In this document: positions 5,493 to 6,054 of the stretch, in pieces | How the letters are laid out: each line of letters opens with the position of its first letter | Numbering within the stretch: the first letter of the stretch is position 1 | DNA from: CAZGQY01 sp964528035 | GTDB taxonomy: Bacteria; Pseudomonadota; Gammaproteobacteria; Methylococcales; UBA1147 | Direction: 5' to 3' | Length of the DNA: 6,054 bases | NCBI GenBank assembly: GCA_964528035.1 | Contig: CAZGQY010000227.1 | Span: forward strand, 1 to 6,054 | Position numbers and translations under genes: made by a program | Notes under the pieces: model-generated | Database searches by the model: none | What the model saw: only the letters and a program-made list of their open reading frames with translations | What the model was told of the DNA's origin: nothing

Positions 5493-5942
5493 TTAAGAGG
5501 GTGCCCGAAGCTTAAGAAGAAAAGTTGCAGGGCCGTCGTTGACTAAGGAAACTTGCATGTCCGCTGCAAATACTCCGCATTCGACTGGCTTATATACTGT
5601 TTTCAAATAAGATACAAAATGATTGAACAGGTTTTTGCTTATATCTACAGATGCTGCTCGACTGAAACTGGGCCGAGAACCTTTTCGAGTGTCTGCTGCA
5701 AGGGTAAATTGAGGGACGATTAAAAGGTCGCCCGTGATCTCCTGGACACTAAGATTCATTTTGTCCTGGGAGTCTGCGAATATGCGGTAGTTCAACAGTC
5801 GTTTCGCGAGGCGAAGCGATTGCGTTTCTGTGTCGTTATTTTCTATTGCAATGAATACCAGGATTCCCTGGCCAATCCTGGCGATTGTATTTCCGGAGAC
5901 AGAAACTTCGGCCTGGGTAACTCGTTGGATCAAAGCGATCAT
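5493..5942 (-). CDS. dtd: D-aminoacyl-tRNA deacylase Dtd
   Basis: Dtd hydrolyses D-aminoacyl-tRNAs (and glycine mischarged on tRNA-Ala), recycling the tRNA and guarding translation in the cytoplasm. The product has 149 residues; E. coli Dtd has 145. The whole family pattern is present: the canonical start MIALIQRVTQAEVSV, LAKRLLNYRIF at 45-55, the active-site segment PQFTLAADTRKGSRPSF at 77-93 with Thr at 80 as in E. coli, FAADMQVSLVNDGPATF at 125-141 with the Gly-Pro motif at 137-138, and a short C-terminal tail. The start at ATG 5942 follows from the invariant N-terminus, since no clear Shine-Dalgarno precedes it. Any upstream operon partner lies beyond the window: the last 112 bases to 6054 show no gene. 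Confidence 0.96.
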   Translation of the reverse strand: MIALIQRVTQAEVSVSGNTIARIGQGILVFIAIENNDTETQSLRLAKRLLNYRIFADSQDKMNLSVQEITGDLLIVPQFTLAADTRKGSRPSFSRAASVDISKNLFNHFVSYLKTVYKPVECGVFAADMQVSLVNDGPATFLLKLRAPS

Positions 5943-6054
5943 GATAGTAATGGTAATATTGTCTATTATTGGAAACTATTAAAAAATATTTATTCTTAGG
6001 TAAGGAGCGAGGATTCAATAATATACGAATCTTGACTTGTCTTATTGTCCGTCT

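Overview
The window looks like a chromosomal stretch from a gammaproteobacterium. The gene set points there: an adjacent ybeD-lipB pair, a Kbp (YgaU)-type BON-LysM protein, a YidB-type DUF937 protein, and a Dtd whose catalytic residues keep their E. coli numbering. Intergenic DNA is AT-rich and genes are loosely spaced. I cannot name a genus. The genes are mostly housekeeping or envelope genes. I see no phage, plasmid or CRISPR signature and no defence system.

Layout. On the minus strand at the left, ybeD (946-680) runs into lipB (624-1). lipB leaves the window at its 3' end and lacks only its last few codons. A gap of roughly 650 bp follows. It holds a compact palindromic element (1388-1533) bounded by an 8-bp imperfect direct repeat, which resembles a non-autonomous insertion (MITE-like) with IS66-style GTAA ends. 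Next comes the only plus-strand gene, a full-length SulP-family anion transporter with a STAS domain (1650-3341). It has no in-frame ATG at its true N-terminus. The rest is minus strand: kbp-like (3891-3439), a YidB-like protein carrying a perfect EF-hand loop (4410-3985), a short membrane-anchored protein with a degenerate GGDEF domain (5272-4772), and dtd (5942-5493).

How the genes fit together. ybeD/lipB supply lipoate attachment (LipB makes octanoylated proteins; YbeD is the small DUF493 neighbour). Dtd removes D-amino acids from mischarged tRNA. The kbp/yidB pair is the most suggestive unit: a protein related to the E. coli potassium-binding Kbp lies next to a DUF937 protein with a predicted calcium-binding loop, so the two may be an ion-responsive pair. 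The GGDEF remnant upstream has lost the residues needed for catalysis and is probably a structural or binding module.

The points that most deserve a second look are the MITE-like palindrome in the sulP leader, the missing start codon of sulP, the EF-hand in the YidB-like protein, and the degenerate GGDEF protein.
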